Shown here one piece after another: positions 8,668 through 17,941 of a DNA stretch of 64,000 nucleotides. The first letter of the stretch is position 1, and each line of letters begins with the position of its first letter. Origin of the DNA: Salmonella enterica subsp. enterica serovar Choleraesuis (GTDB lineage: Bacteria; Pseudomonadota; Gammaproteobacteria; Enterobacterales; Enterobacteriaceae). The notes under the pieces were generated by a model. It worked only from the letters and a program-made list of their open reading frames with translations. It ran no database searches and had not been told where the DNA came from. Where the stretch lies: contig AP025685.1 of NCBI GenBank assembly GCA_022846635.1, positions 186,001 through 250,000 on the forward strand, read 5' to 3'. The position numbers were made by a program, and so were the translations under genes.

Positions 8668-8740
8668 GGAGAGGGTTTGGGTGAGGTATCTGACGAAGCG
8701 TCCGGCCTCTCACCCAAGCCCTCTCCCAAAAGGGAGAGGG
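8668..8740. repeat. nested palindromic repeat between mtlA and mtlD
   Basis: GGAGAGGGTTTGGGTGAG pairs with CTCACCCAAGCCCTCTCC (one G:T), and the right arm forms its own perfect hairpin, CCCTCTCCC-AAAA-GGGAGAGGG (8719-8740). The alternative pairings resemble the intercistronic palindromes scattered through enteric genomes. On the mRNA it would sit directly after the mtlA stop. Confidence 0.75.
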
Positions 8741-8749
8741 GGATGGCTG

Positions 8750-10672
8750 TTAGGCTGGTTTATTGCCGGACAGCAGGGCTAAAACCTCGTCAACGCTGGT
8801 GGTAGAGGCCAGTTTCTCGATAACAGACTCATCATCCAGGGCGTTAGTCAGGCTGGTGATAACCTGGATGTGTTCGTTATTGCGGGCCGCGATACCGATA
8901 ACCAGGCGAGCGATGTCATCTTCTTCTTCACCGAAGCGCACGCCTTGTGGGTACTGGCAGAACACTACGCCGGTCTTCAGCACGCGGTCTTTGGCTTCTA
9001 CAGTGCCGTGTGGAACCGCAATCGATTCGCCCAGATAGGTTGGTGTCAGCTTTTCGCGATCCATCATTGCTTCGACATATTCCGGCTCGACGTAGCCGCC
9101 TTTGACCAGTTGCTCACCGGCAAAGCGGATTGCCTGCTCTTTATTAGTAGCACTCAGGCCGAGGAACACGTTGTCTGCGCCGAGGCGGAACAGCTGAGCT
9201 TCCGGCTCATCGAAACTGTCTTTCAGGCTGGTCAGAACTTTGGTTTCGTTTTCGGTGTGGCGCTGTGCGGCTACCAGGCGGCTTACCAGGTCGCTATACA
9301 GGCCGCTATCCAGGAAGTTGGTCAGGGAAATATGCTGGGCATGTGGGGCCTGGCGCATGGCGCGCTCGGTCAGATCCCGATGGGTAATAACCAGGTCAAC
9401 ATCGCCTGGCAGGGCGTTGATGGCACAGTTGCTTACCGAAATATCGCCAAGGCCTGCATCCTGAACTTTCTTGCGCAGCACGCCGGCACCCATGGCGCTG
9501 GAACCCATACCGGCATCACAGGCCACGATGATCTTGCGAACCGAGCTCAGGTCACCGGTAGTGGTTGCCGCTTCAGCGGTAGCCGGTACGCCTTTAGACG
9601 CGCCTTTCATGTCCTGCATGCGCTGGGTAGCGGCATCCAGATCATCTTCTTCTTTGGTTTTGCTGGTTTTCAGCAGAATGGCGGAGACTACGAAGGAAAC
9701 CAGCATCGCAGCGCAAATAGCGGCGATATTCGCGAAGTAAGCACCTTTTGGCGTCATCGCCAGCACGGCCAGGATAGAACCCGGAGAGGCCGGAGATACC
9801 AGGCCGCCGTTCAGCATGGTCAGAGTAAATACGCCGGTCATACCGCCGAGGATTACGGCGATGATCAGACGTGGATTCATCAGAACATACGGGAAGTAGA
9901 TTTCGTGGATACCACCCAGGAAGTGGATGATAGCCGCACCGCCAGCAGACTGTTTCGCGCTGCCGCGGCCAAAGAACATGTATGCCAGCAGCACACCCAT
10001 ACCCGGGCCTGGGTTGGCTTCAATCAGGAAGAAAATAGATTTACCGATATCATGCGACTGCTGGATACCCAGAGGCGAGAAGATACCGTGGTTAATGGCG
10101 TTATTGAGGAACAGGATTTTTGCCGGCTCTACGAAGATAGAGGCCAGCGGCAGCATATCGTGCACCACCATGAAATTAACGCCAGCTGCCAGCAGCTTAG
10201 ACAGCACTTCCACCGCCGGGCCGATTCCAAGGAATGCCAGAATTGCCAGGATCATGCCGATAATACCGGCGGAGAAGTTGTTAACCAGCATCTCGAAGCC
10301 GGATTTGATTTTGCCATCTACCGCGGCATCGAATTTCTTGATGCAGTAGCCGCCCAGCGGGCCCGCAATCATTGAACCGAGGAACATCGGCATATCCGCG
10401 CCGACGATAACGCCCATGGTTGTGATGGCACCCACTACGCCGCCACGGTCACCGCCCACCAGACGCCCACCGGTATAACCGATAAGCAGTGGCAGCAGAT
10501 AAGTGATCATCGGGCCGACTAATTTGGCCAGGGTTTCGTTAGGCAACCATCCGGTTGGAATGAAGAGTGCGGTGATAATACCCCAGGCGATAAATGCGCC
10601 AATATTCGGCATTACCATGTTGCTGAGAAAGCGACCAAAGCTTTGAACTTTGATCTTAAAATCGGATGACAT
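8750..10672 (-). CDS. mtlA: MtlA, mannitol PTS permease EIICBA
   Basis: Phosphotransferase system enzyme II for mannitol, with uptake and phosphorylation to mannitol-1-phosphate at the inner membrane. At 640 aa (E. coli 637) it has the order C-B-A: membrane IIC domain about 1-340 with the GGIHEIYF motif (253-260); IIB with phospho-Cys385 in IIVACDAGMGSS; and IIA with phospho-His555 in ESIAVPHGT. A linker rich in Ala/Thr (about 350-375) joins IIC and IIB. It is first in the mtlADR operon, behind a 540-bp upstream region with four CRP-like sites. Confidence 0.98.
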   Translation of the reverse strand: MSSDFKIKVQSFGRFLSNMVMPNIGAFIAWGIITALFIPTGWLPNETLAKLVGPMITYLLPLLIGYTGGRLVGGDRGGVVGAITTMGVIVGADMPMFLGSMIAGPLGGYCIKKFDAAVDGKIKSGFEMLVNNFSAGIIGMILAILAFLGIGPAVEVLSKLLAAGVNFMVVHDMLPLASIFVEPAKILFLNNAINHGIFSPLGIQQSHDIGKSIFFLIEANPGPGMGVLLAYMFFGRGSAKQSAGGAAIIHFLGGIHEIYFPYVLMNPRLIIAVILGGMTGVFTLTMLNGGLVSPASPGSILAVLAMTPKGAYFANIAAICAAMLVSFVVSAILLKTSKTKEEDDLDAATQRMQDMKGASKGVPATAEAATTTGDLSSVRKIIVACDAGMGSSAMGAGVLRKKVQDAGLGDISVSNCAINALPGDVDLVITHRDLTERAMRQAPHAQHISLTNFLDSGLYSDLVSRLVAAQRHTENETKVLTSLKDSFDEPEAQLFRLGADNVFLGLSATNKEQAIRFAGEQLVKGGYVEPEYVEAMMDREKLTPTYLGESIAVPHGTVEAKDRVLKTGVVFCQYPQGVRFGEEEDDIARLVIGIAARNNEHIQVITSLTNALDDESVIEKLASTTSVDEVLALLSGNKPA

Positions 10673-10797
10673 AAAACACCCCTTGTTAAAAGTTCGCGCC
10701 GATGAACCGGTTGTTCCGTGAGCAACGGGGCGATGACCGCTGCTATATGAGGCGAATTTGGCAGCTAATCTGAAAGCTGTCCAGATGACGGCAGGAG

Positions 10798-10813
10798 TGT
10801 GATTTTCATCACT
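10798..10813. promoter_or_regulatory. CRP site 1 upstream of mtlA
   Basis: TGTGA-TTTTCA-TCACT, nine of ten consensus half-site bases. Confidence 0.65.
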
Positions 10814-10841
10814 TTTTGTGGGGTGCTGAGGGGGTTGTTTT

Positions 10842-10857
10842 GGTGACTTTTGTCACA
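10842..10857. promoter_or_regulatory. CRP site 2 upstream of mtlA
   Basis: GGTGA-CTTTTG-TCACA, nine of ten consensus half-site bases, centred 44 bp from site 1. Confidence 0.65.
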
Positions 10858-10914
10858 TTTATTGCGTGTAATAAAACAACATCGCACTAAATGAATTGGG
10901 ATTAGATTGGTTAA

Positions 10915-10930
10915 TGTGATGTTAATCACA
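10915..10930. promoter_or_regulatory. CRP site 3 upstream of mtlA
   Basis: TGTGA-TGTTAA-TCACA, a full match to the CRP half-site consensus, 73 bp from site 2. Confidence 0.8.
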
Positions 10931-10958
10931 TTGTTATTGGGTATGTTATTTTGTTGTT

Positions 10959-10974
10959 CGTGATGTTAATCACA
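10959..10974. promoter_or_regulatory. CRP site 4 upstream of mtlA
   Basis: CGTGA-TGTTAA-TCACA, nine of ten, with the same spacer as site 3 and centred 44 bp from it. Confidence 0.7.
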
Positions 10975-11216
10975 TTTTACTTTGGCTTGCTGTATAATTT
11001 GTGAGCTAAAGCAGTCTCGTGAATCCATTCTTTAAAGCGATGTAATGGAATTACATATCGATCGCAACTCAGGGTTTTGGATTGGTAGCCGACGATAAAA
11101 GCGGGCCATCCGGCAAAGGGACTGCGCATAAAATCCAGCATAATTAATGCACTGAGCCTCAGGATTGCGCCTTATGCACCATACTTTAGCTTATCGATGG
11201 AAAACGGGAGCGAGTT

Positions 11217-11825
11217 ATGAAGCTGATTGGTAGTTACACCAGCCCTTATGTGCGCAAAATATCGGTGATTCTTCTTGAGCAGGGAATGGCGTTCGAATTC
11301 GTCAATGCTCAGCCATGGGAGCCAGATAGCCCTATCAGCCGCTATAACCCGCTGGGCAAGGTGCCGGCACTGGTCGATGAACAGGGGCGAGTGTGGTTTG
11401 ATTCGCCGGTTATCGCCGGGCTGCTGGCGCACAATGCCGAAGGGCCGAAGCTACTACCCGATGAGCCGATGGCGGCCCTAGAGGTGCGTCAGCTTGAGGC
11501 GCTGGCCGATGGCATCCTTGATGTTGCCGTTATCTCCGTTCGCGAACGTCAGCGCCCGCCGGCACATCAATCCCCGCAAGAACTGGTGCGCCAGCGAGAA
11601 AAAATAGAGCGTTCTCTGGACTGGCTGGAGCAGGAGATTGCTGCCGGAAAGATTGTTGCCGAGCCGCTGAATATCGGCACGATCGCGGTGGGCTGCGCCG
11701 TGGATTATCTTAATTTTCGCCGCGTGCTGGCCGGATGGTGCGCCGGGCGTCCGCATTTAGTGGCACTGCTGGATAAGCTCTTGCAACGCAGCAGCTTCGC
11801 CCGCACAGCACCGCCAACAGCCTGA
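11217..11825 (+). CDS. yibF: YibF, glutathione S-transferase homologue
   Basis: Cytoplasmic GST-like protein of 202 aa (same as E. coli). The N-terminal thioredoxin-fold half (MKLIGSYTSPYVRKISVILLEQ, then NPLGKVPALVDEQG with the conserved cis-Pro, and the DSPVI glutathione-binding turn) is followed by an all-helical C-terminal half (about 90-202). The physiological substrate is unknown; E. coli YibF binds glutathione but has weak activity in standard assays. It lies upstream of selAB with 85 bp between, as in E. coli, and may be co-transcribed with them. Confidence 0.94.
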   Translation: MKLIGSYTSPYVRKISVILLEQGMAFEFVNAQPWEPDSPISRYNPLGKVPALVDEQGRVWFDSPVIAGLLAHNAEGPKLLPDEPMAALEVRQLEALADGILDVAVISVRERQRPPAHQSPQELVRQREKIERSLDWLEQEIAAGKIVAEPLNIGTIAVGCAVDYLNFRRVLAGWCAGRPHLVALLDKLLQRSSFARTAPPTA

Positions 11826-11910
11826 TCGACACTTTGCATGACCTGTTGCGCAGACAAGGGCGATAACGCCCTGTTAAACTTGGGTCATTGCCAATAATGA
11901 CGACCTTACC

Positions 11911-13296
11911 ATGAACCAATCTGCGCTTTATGGCCAGCTACCGGCCACCGATCGGCTGCTGCGAGATGCGGCATTTCAGACCTTACTCACTCAATATGGA
12001 CACCGGCAGGTTGTAGCCACGCTACACCAGTTGCAGGACGAGGCCCGGCTGGCTATTCGTTCCCGCCAGCAGCTGCCGGTCTGGCAGGGGGACTGGGCAG
12101 CGGAGGCGAGCCGCCGACTGAAGCATGGGCAGTGTAGTGCTTTGCGCCCGGTGTTTAACCTCAGCGGTACAGTTTTGCATACCAACCTTGGCCGCGCTCA
12201 GCAGGCTGAAGCTGCGGTTGCTGCCGTTAGCGCGGCAATGCGTTCGCCCCTCACCCTGGAGTACGACCTGGATGGCGCAGGGCGTGGGCATCGCGATCGC
12301 GCGGTAGCGACTCTGCTGTGTGAACTTACCGGGGCGGAAGATGCCTGCATCGTAAATAACAATGCGGCGGCGGTGCTGCTGATGCTGGCGGCCTGTGCCG
12401 ATGGTGGTGAGGTCGTTGTTTCTCGAGGTGAATTGGTAGAAATCGGCGGTGCGTTTCGCATTCCAGATGTGATGCGTCAGGCCGGTTGCCAGCTGCATGA
12501 AGTGGGGACCACTAACCGTACGCATCTGCGAGATTATCGTCAGGCGATTAATCCGCAAACTTCCCTGTTAATGAAGGTTCATACCAGTAACTACCATATT
12601 GATGGCTTTACCGCTTCCGTCAGTGAAGAAGAGCTGGCGCAGCTGGGGGCTGAGCACAATATTCCGGTCGTGGCCGATCTTGGCAGCGGCTCGCTGATTG
12701 ATATGACGGCCTGGGGGCTTCCCGCCGAGCCAATGCCGCAAAGCCTGATTGCCGCTGGCGTCAGTATGGTTAGCTTCTCCGGCGATAAGCTGCTCGGGGG
12801 GCCGCAGGCGGGGATTATTGTCGGTAAGCGCGAGCTGATAGCCCGTCTGCAATCCCATCCATTAAAGCGGGCGCTACGGGCCGACAAGATGACTCTGGCC
12901 GCGCTGGAGGCCACTTTGCAGCTATATAAACACCCGGAGGCTCTTTGCGAGCGGCTGCCCACATTGCGCTTTCTTACTCGAAGTGCGCAGGAAATTGAGG
13001 CCCAGGCTCGCCGATTACTTGAACCTCTTGTGGCCCACTATGGGCAGACGTTTAGCGTTCAGGTAGAACCATGTCTGGCACAGATTGGTAGCGGCTCGCT
13101 GCCGGTCGACAGGCTGCCGGGGTTTGCTATTACTTTTGCACCACTTTCCGGGCGCGGTAGCGAGCTGACTGCGCTGGCTGATAGGTTGCGCAGTGTGGAT
13201 AAACCGGTTATTGGCCGCATTCATGATGGGCGCCTGTGGCTGGATTTACGTTGTCTGGATGATGAAAACGGCTTAATGGAGATGTTGTTGTCATGA
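11911..13296 (+). CDS. selA: SelA, L-seryl-tRNA(Sec) selenium transferase
   Basis: Pyridoxal-phosphate enzyme that converts Ser-tRNA(Sec) to selenocysteyl-tRNA with selenophosphate. It has 461 aa (E. coli 463). The N-terminal tRNA-binding domain (1-65) is followed by the fold-type I core with [14 protein letters not shown], the [12 protein letters not shown] loop, VADLGSGSL and the PLP lysine K293 in [13 protein letters not shown]. Its stop overlaps the selB start (ATGA), so the two are translationally coupled. Presence of selAB implies UGA-encoded selenoproteins elsewhere in this genome, such as formate dehydrogenases; none is inside the window. Confidence 0.97.
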   Translation: MNQSALYGQLPATDRLLRDAAFQTLLTQYGHRQVVATLHQLQDEARLAIRSRQQLPVWQGDWAAEASRRLKHGQCSALRPVFNLSGTVLHTNLGRAQQAEAAVAAVSAAMRSPLTLEYDLDGAGRGHRDRAVATLLCELTGAEDACIVNNNAAAVLLMLAACADGGEVVVSRGELVEIGGAFRIPDVMRQAGCQLHEVGTTNRTHLRDYRQAINPQTSLLMKVHTSNYHIDGFTASVSEEELAQLGAEHNIPVVADLGSGSLIDMTAWGLPAEPMPQSLIAAGVSMVSFSGDKLLGGPQAGIIVGKRELIARLQSHPLKRALRADKMTLAALEATLQLYKHPEALCERLPTLRFLTRSAQEIEAQARRLLEPLVAHYGQTFSVQVEPCLAQIGSGSLPVDRLPGFAITFAPLSGRGSELTALADRLRSVDKPVIGRIHDGRLWLDLRCLDDENGLMEMLLS

Positions 13297-15137
13297 TTAT
13301 TGCCACGGCGGGACACGTCGACCATGGAAAAACCACGCTATTGGCGGCACTGACTGGCATTGATGCCGATCGATTGCCGGAAGAAAAAAAGCGCGGAATG
13401 ACCATCGATCTCGGCTACGCCTACTGGCCGCAGCCGGATGGCCGGGTGGTGGGGTTTATTGATGTACCTGGCCACGAAAAATTTCTCGCCAATATGCTGG
13501 CAGGCGTGAGCGGAATCGACCGTGCGTTGCTAGTGGTGGCTTGCGATGACGGCGTGATGGCTCAGACGCTAGAGCATCTGACTATTTTGCAGCTGGCGGG
13601 CGTACCGGAGCTGAGCGTAGCGTTAACTAAGGCCGATCGGGTCGATGCCGGGCGTCTGGCTGAGGTGGAACAACAGGTTCGCCAGGTCGTAACGGAGATG
13701 GGCTGGCGTGATGCAACGCTGTTTCACACTTCTGCGCAAACTGGTCTGGGAATAGCTGAGTTACAGCAGCATTTACTGGCACTGAGCGAGCGGCCGCAGC
13801 GCGATGGACAGCGGTTCCGGCTGGCGATTGACCGGGCCTTTAGCGTCAAAGGTGCAGGGCTGGTGGTGACAGGTACGGCGCACAGCGGAGAAGTTTCTGT
13901 AGGCGATACTCTGTGGCTTAGCGGTGCGGATAAACCGATGCGAGTGCGCGGGCTGCACGCTCAGAATCAGCCGGTAGAGAGAGCGCATGCCGGTCAGAGG
14001 GTGGCGCTCAACCTTAGCGGGGATGCAGCAAAAGAAGACATTCAGCGCGGAGACTGGCTGTTGAGCGCGAGGCCTGAGGGTGCCGTTGAGCGGGTACTGG
14101 TGGAACTTACCGCCGGACAGCCGTTCCAGCAGTGGCAGCCCGTGCATTTACACCATGCGGCCAGCCACATTACCGGTCGGGTTTCGCTTCTGGAGGGGAA
14201 CCTGGCTGAACTGGTACTCGATACGCCGCTGCTGCTGGCCGACAACGACCGGCTGATCGTACGCGATATTTCGGCTCGTCAAACGCTTGGCGCCGCCCGG
14301 GTATTACTTTGCAACCCACCCCGTCGTGGTAAGCGCCAGCCGGCATTTTTAGCATGGCTGGCCCGGCTTGCGGCGGGGCGTGATGACGCCGCAGCGCTTG
14401 AGTGCTGGCTGGAGCGAGGGTCTGTATCGCTGGCGGACTTCGGCTGGGCGCGACAGTTGAACCAAAGCGGATTGGATAATCTGGTCGCCGGGGAGGGCCG
14501 GGTGCGTACCGACTCCCGGCTACTGAGCGAGACGCTGGCTTGCGTCTGGCAGGATAAAATTTTGGCCGTGCTGGCGCAGTATCACACCCAGCATGACGAT
14601 CAGCCGGGGCCGGGGCGCGAGCGATTGCGGCGTATGGCGCTGCCCGCTGAAGATGAGCCTCTGGTGTTACTTCTCATTGAGCGGTTGCGCCAGCAGGGTC
14701 TTTTGGAGAACCATCAGGGTTGGCTGCACCTGCCGGGCCACCGTCCGGGCTTCACTGACGCTCAGCAAGCGCGCTGGGCGCGGGTTAAAGAGCTGCTGGT
14801 GAGCGAGCCGTGGTGGGTACGCGATATGGCTCGTGAAACCGGCGAGGAAGAGCAGGATATACGCCAGCTGATGCGGGCTGCGGCCCAGCAGGGGCTGGTG
14901 ACGGCGATTGTCAAAGACCGTTACTATTTGCAGCAGCGTATCGTAGAGTTTGCCGATCTGATTCGTGACCTGGATGGGGAGCGCGGCGCTACCAACGCGG
15001 CTGACTTCCGCGATAGGCTGGGAGTCGGCCGTAAGCTGGCGATTCAGATTCTGGAGTATTTCGACCGCACCGGGTTTACCCGCCGTCGGGGTAACGACCA
15101 TCTTCTGCGCGACAGCGCGCTGTTTAATCGCTCGTAA
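13293..15137 (+). CDS. selB: SelB, selenocysteine-specific elongation factor
   Basis: GTPase that brings selenocysteyl-tRNA to the ribosome and binds the mRNA SECIS hairpin. The length, 614 aa, equals E. coli. G1 motif GHVDHGKT is at residues 7-14, G3 is DVPGHEKF (Asp57) and G4 is TKAD. Domains II-III (about 170-340) are EF-Tu-like. The C-terminal winged-helix repeats (about 380-614) form the RNA-binding arm, ending [18 protein letters not shown]. It overlaps selA by 4 bp and ends before a bidirectional terminator. Confidence 0.97.
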   Translation: MIIATAGHVDHGKTTLLAALTGIDADRLPEEKKRGMTIDLGYAYWPQPDGRVVGFIDVPGHEKFLANMLAGVSGIDRALLVVACDDGVMAQTLEHLTILQLAGVPELSVALTKADRVDAGRLAEVEQQVRQVVTEMGWRDATLFHTSAQTGLGIAELQQHLLALSERPQRDGQRFRLAIDRAFSVKGAGLVVTGTAHSGEVSVGDTLWLSGADKPMRVRGLHAQNQPVERAHAGQRVALNLSGDAAKEDIQRGDWLLSARPEGAVERVLVELTAGQPFQQWQPVHLHHAASHITGRVSLLEGNLAELVLDTPLLLADNDRLIVRDISARQTLGAARVLLCNPPRRGKRQPAFLAWLARLAAGRDDAAALECWLERGSVSLADFGWARQLNQSGLDNLVAGEGRVRTDSRLLSETLACVWQDKILAVLAQYHTQHDDQPGPGRERLRRMALPAEDEPLVLLLIERLRQQGLLENHQGWLHLPGHRPGFTDAQQARWARVKELLVSEPWWVRDMARETGEEEQDIRQLMRAAAQQGLVTAIVKDRYYLQQRIVEFADLIRDLDGERGATNAADFRDRLGVGRKLAIQILEYFDRTGFTRRRGNDHLLRDSALFNRS

Positions 15138-15155
15138 CGCCCTCGTATAAAAACA

Positions 15156-15186
15156 AAAAAGGGGATACTCGCGGTATCCCCTTTTT
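15156..15186. terminator. bidirectional terminator between selB and avtA
   Basis: GGGGATAC-TCGCG-GTATCCCC with AAAAA on the left and TTTTT on the right, so it can stop both convergent genes. Confidence 0.93.
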
Positions 15187-15212
15187 GCATTAGAGCACCG
15201 GCAACTGATGGC

Positions 15213-16511
15213 TTACTGGCCGTTTTCCTGCCAGGCTCGTTCGATCTCTTCTGCCAGAATCTTCACGCCAGCTTCGATTTTCTCCGGCTCAGGCACGTAG
15301 TTCATCCGCATACACTGATGTGTATGCGGCCACGGCTTATCAAGCCCTGGGAAGAATACATGGCCTGGCACCATCAGTACGCCGCGTTTTTTCAGGCGCT
15401 GATACAGCAGCTCGGTGGAGATTGGTAAATCTTTAAACCACAGCCACAGGAAGATAGCGCCTTCAGGTTTATGAATCAGGCAGCGTTCAGGCTTAATATA
15501 CCTGCGGATAGTCGCAATAGTTTCATTAACCCGCTGCTGATAGAACGGACGAATAACCGTTTCCGATAAACGAATCAGGTCGCCACGCTTAATCATTTCA
15601 CAGGCCATTGCCGGGCCGACGCCGCCGGGAGCCAGAGTGATAATGCCGTTCATATTGCTAATGGCGGAGATAATCTTCTCATTGGCGATAATTATCCCAC
15701 AGCGTGAACCCGGCAGGCCGAGTTTGGATAAACTCATGCACTGAATAATATTGGGATTCCACAGCGGACGCGCCGGGGTAAATATAATCCCGGGGAACGG
15801 AATGCCATAGGCATTATCAATAATGAGCGGAATACCGTGCTGATTTGCCAGTCGGTCTAATTTTAACAATTCATCATCAGTTATTACATTTCCCGTTGGG
15901 TTAGTTGGCCGGGAAACGCAGATAGCACCGATATCATCGCCAATATGCAGATGTTCGAAATCAACGTGATATTTAAACTGACCTTCTGGAAGTAATTCGA
16001 TATTCGGACGGGCAGAAACAAATAGATCCTCAGCCAGCCCGGCGTCGGTATAGCCGACATACTCCGGTGCCATTGGAAATAATATCCGCCGGGCGCGGCC
16101 ACGCGCATCTGGACCACCAAAAAGATTAAATAAGTAGAAAAATGCGCTCTGGCTGCCATTTGTCAGTGCAATATTTTGTGGCTCGACATCCCAGCCTGTC
16201 GTTTCTCGTAGCATTCCGGCTAGCGCATTTAGCAACTCGCTGCGACCTTGTGGGCCGTCGTAATTGCATAGCGCGTCGGTCAACTGACCGGACGCTAGCA
16301 GGTCAGCCAGTAGCTCGCGAAAGTAATTATCCATTTCTGGAATATGCGCAGGGTTGCCGCCGCCAAGCATAATAGCGCCAGGTGTACGCAGCCCGTCATT
16401 AAGGTCTTCCATCAGGCTGGTAATGCCTGAAGGACGAGTAAATTTATCGCCAAAGCGTGAAAACGTCATAGCCGTGGAATCTGTACCGTTATTGCGAAAG
16501 TTGCTCACCAT
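15213..16511 (-). CDS. avtA: AvtA, valine-pyruvate aminotransferase
   Basis: PLP-dependent transaminase (transaminase C) that interconverts valine/2-ketoisovalerate and alanine/pyruvate. It is collinear with E. coli AvtA (417 aa): GGGNPAHIPEM, NYDGPQG, RPTNPTGNVI, the PLP-lysine region MSLSKLGLPGSRCGIII, and MRMNYVPEPEKIEAGVKILAEEIERAW. I place the start at 16511 because CAGGAG lies 2-7 bp upstream of that ATG; this gives MVSNFRNNGTDSTA before the E. coli-like MTFS. The ATG at 16469, which matches the E. coli start, has no ribosome site here. A longer frame begins at 16535. Confidence 0.94.
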   Translation of the reverse strand: MVSNFRNNGTDSTAMTFSRFGDKFTRPSGITSLMEDLNDGLRTPGAIMLGGGNPAHIPEMDNYFRELLADLLASGQLTDALCNYDGPQGRSELLNALAGMLRETTGWDVEPQNIALTNGSQSAFFYLFNLFGGPDARGRARRILFPMAPEYVGYTDAGLAEDLFVSARPNIELLPEGQFKYHVDFEHLHIGDDIGAICVSRPTNPTGNVITDDELLKLDRLANQHGIPLIIDNAYGIPFPGIIFTPARPLWNPNIIQCMSLSKLGLPGSRCGIIIANEKIISAISNMNGIITLAPGGVGPAMACEMIKRGDLIRLSETVIRPFYQQRVNETIATIRRYIKPERCLIHKPEGAIFLWLWFKDLPISTELLYQRLKKRGVLMVPGHVFFPGLDKPWPHTHQCMRMNYVPEPEKIEAGVKILAEEIERAWQENGQ

Positions 16512-16869
16512 AACTCCTGAACCAGCCGGCTGCAAACCAGAGGTTAAACGGAGAAAGGCATAAAATGCTCAATAGCAGAGCAATTGCCAGCATACCGTAC
16601 TGGCCTAAAAAATGGCGATAATAAATGTGCCTTCTTCCCGTCATTATACAAGTTATGCTTCAGTCATATCCCTGGCAGGAATTGTCATTTAACTCACTGA
16701 AAATAATTAAAATAACCTTTTATATCGCACATAAAAGTAATGGGTAATTAGGAATTCCCCTATACCCTAAGGTGCGCGGGGTCTGTATTTTTGCTATTAT
16801 TCGGCATTAAAAGTCCCTTTTAGAAGATAATTAAGGTGTTGGAAAAAGACTATCCGACCAGGAGAAAGA
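16512..16869. other. avtA-bax divergent intergenic region
   Basis: About 360 bp, AT-rich from 16640 to 16850, which must hold both divergent promoters. No strong -35/-10 pair, operator palindrome or small gene stands out. In E. coli malS lies between these two genes; no trace of it remains here. Confidence 0.5.
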
Positions 16870-17778
16870 ATGATTTTGACCCCATTACGACGATTCGGGG
16901 CGACAGCATTTATGCTTCTCGCTCTTGGGTTTTCGGGTGAGGTTCTGGCTCAGCAACATGCCGCCAAAACCACAAATCATAAAGCCCAAACGACGAAAAC
17001 CCACGCGACTAAAACGCACAGCAGCAAGAAAGTAGTAAAAACCAGCAGTAAGAAGAAGGCGCATAGCAGTAAGGCTCACGTGGCTAAATCCCACAAAGCC
17101 GGTACTACAAGCAATAAACTGGCAAGCAGTAAGAAAGAGTATTCTCGCAATAGCGGTTCACTTCCTGATTTGCGAAAATACCCTTCCGGAACACCAAGGA
17201 AAAAGGCGTTTCTCCGGACGGTCATGCCCTCTATTGCCAGACAGAATGCGACTATCAGCGCCGATCGTAACTGGTTGATCTCTAAACAGTACGAAAAACG
17301 CTGGTCACCGACTGAAAGCGCGCGTCTGAAGGCTATCGCCAGTCGTTACAAAGTTAGCTGGAATGGCAATACGCGTTCTATTCCATGGAACCGTTTGCTG
17401 GAGCGTGTGGATATTATCCCAACCAGCATGGTCGCAACCATGGCAGCTGCGGAAAGCGGCTGGGGTACGTCCAAACTGGCGCGCCAGAACAATAATCTGT
17501 TTGGGATGAAGTGTGGTCGCAACTGTTCAAGTGGCGGCAGCTATTCCCGATTTGAATCGGTGGACCAGGCGGTGCAGGCTTATGTCAGCAACCTGAATAC
17601 CCACCCGGCTTACAATAGTTTCCGTAAGTCGCGCGCCCAGTTGCGTAACCAGGATCAGGAGCTGACAGCCAGCAACATGATCCACAAGCTAAAGGGTTAC
17701 TCAACTCAGGGGTCGCATTACAACAACTATCTGCTGACTATGTATCAGAGCAACCAGCATCTGCTGGCTACCAACTAA
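16870..17778 (+). CDS. bax: Bax, glucosaminidase-domain envelope protein
   Basis: Predicted peptidoglycan hydrolase with a mannosyl-glycoprotein endo-beta-N-acetylglucosaminidase (GH73-like) domain. The signal peptide is residues 1-27 (...GFSGEVLA). Residues about 29-85 are a low-complexity region of Lys, Ser, Thr and His with repeating KTH, SKK and HSSK units. The conserved part starts at SLPDLRKYPSGTPRKKAFLR and includes TSMVATMAAAESGWGTSKLARQNNNLFGMKC with the candidate catalytic Glu. At 302 aa it is about 28 longer than E. coli Bax (274), the surplus lying in the low-complexity linker. AGGAGAAAG precedes the ATG; a terminator follows. Confidence 0.93.
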   Translation: MILTPLRRFGATAFMLLALGFSGEVLAQQHAAKTTNHKAQTTKTHATKTHSSKKVVKTSSKKKAHSSKAHVAKSHKAGTTSNKLASSKKEYSRNSGSLPDLRKYPSGTPRKKAFLRTVMPSIARQNATISADRNWLISKQYEKRWSPTESARLKAIASRYKVSWNGNTRSIPWNRLLERVDIIPTSMVATMAAAESGWGTSKLARQNNNLFGMKCGRNCSSGGSYSRFESVDQAVQAYVSNLNTHPAYNSFRKSRAQLRNQDQELTASNMIHKLKGYSTQGSHYNNYLLTMYQSNQHLLATN

Positions 17779-17790
17779 GTCCGCTGATAT

Positions 17791-17828
17791 AAAAAAGCCT
17801 GCCTGCTTAACGCACGCAGGCTTTTTTT
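17791..17828. terminator. terminator after bax (also faces wecH)
   Basis: AAAAAAGCCTGC and GCAGGCTTTTTTT form a stem with a 13-nt loop; A-tract and T-tract make it bidirectional between the convergent bax and wecH. Confidence 0.9.
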
Positions 17829-17941
17829 ATGCTGCGGGACTTTCTCCAACGGTTCCATTTAGCCCGCCTTCCCGTACCTGCTATCTCCATAGAGTTACCA
17901 TGCCAGGATATACCGCTACCCCGGATTTACCGGGGCAGTCT

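Larger units (their letters stand above)
10673..11216. promoter_or_regulatory. mtlA-yibF divergent control region
   Basis: About 540 bp between the divergent genes. The half nearest mtlA (10790-10980) carries four CRP-type palindromes listed separately, like the multi-CRP mtl promoter of E. coli. Beyond 10990 I see no further strong palindromes. No open frame with a ribosome site was found. MtlR is expected to act here, but its site is not recognisable. Confidence 0.7.
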
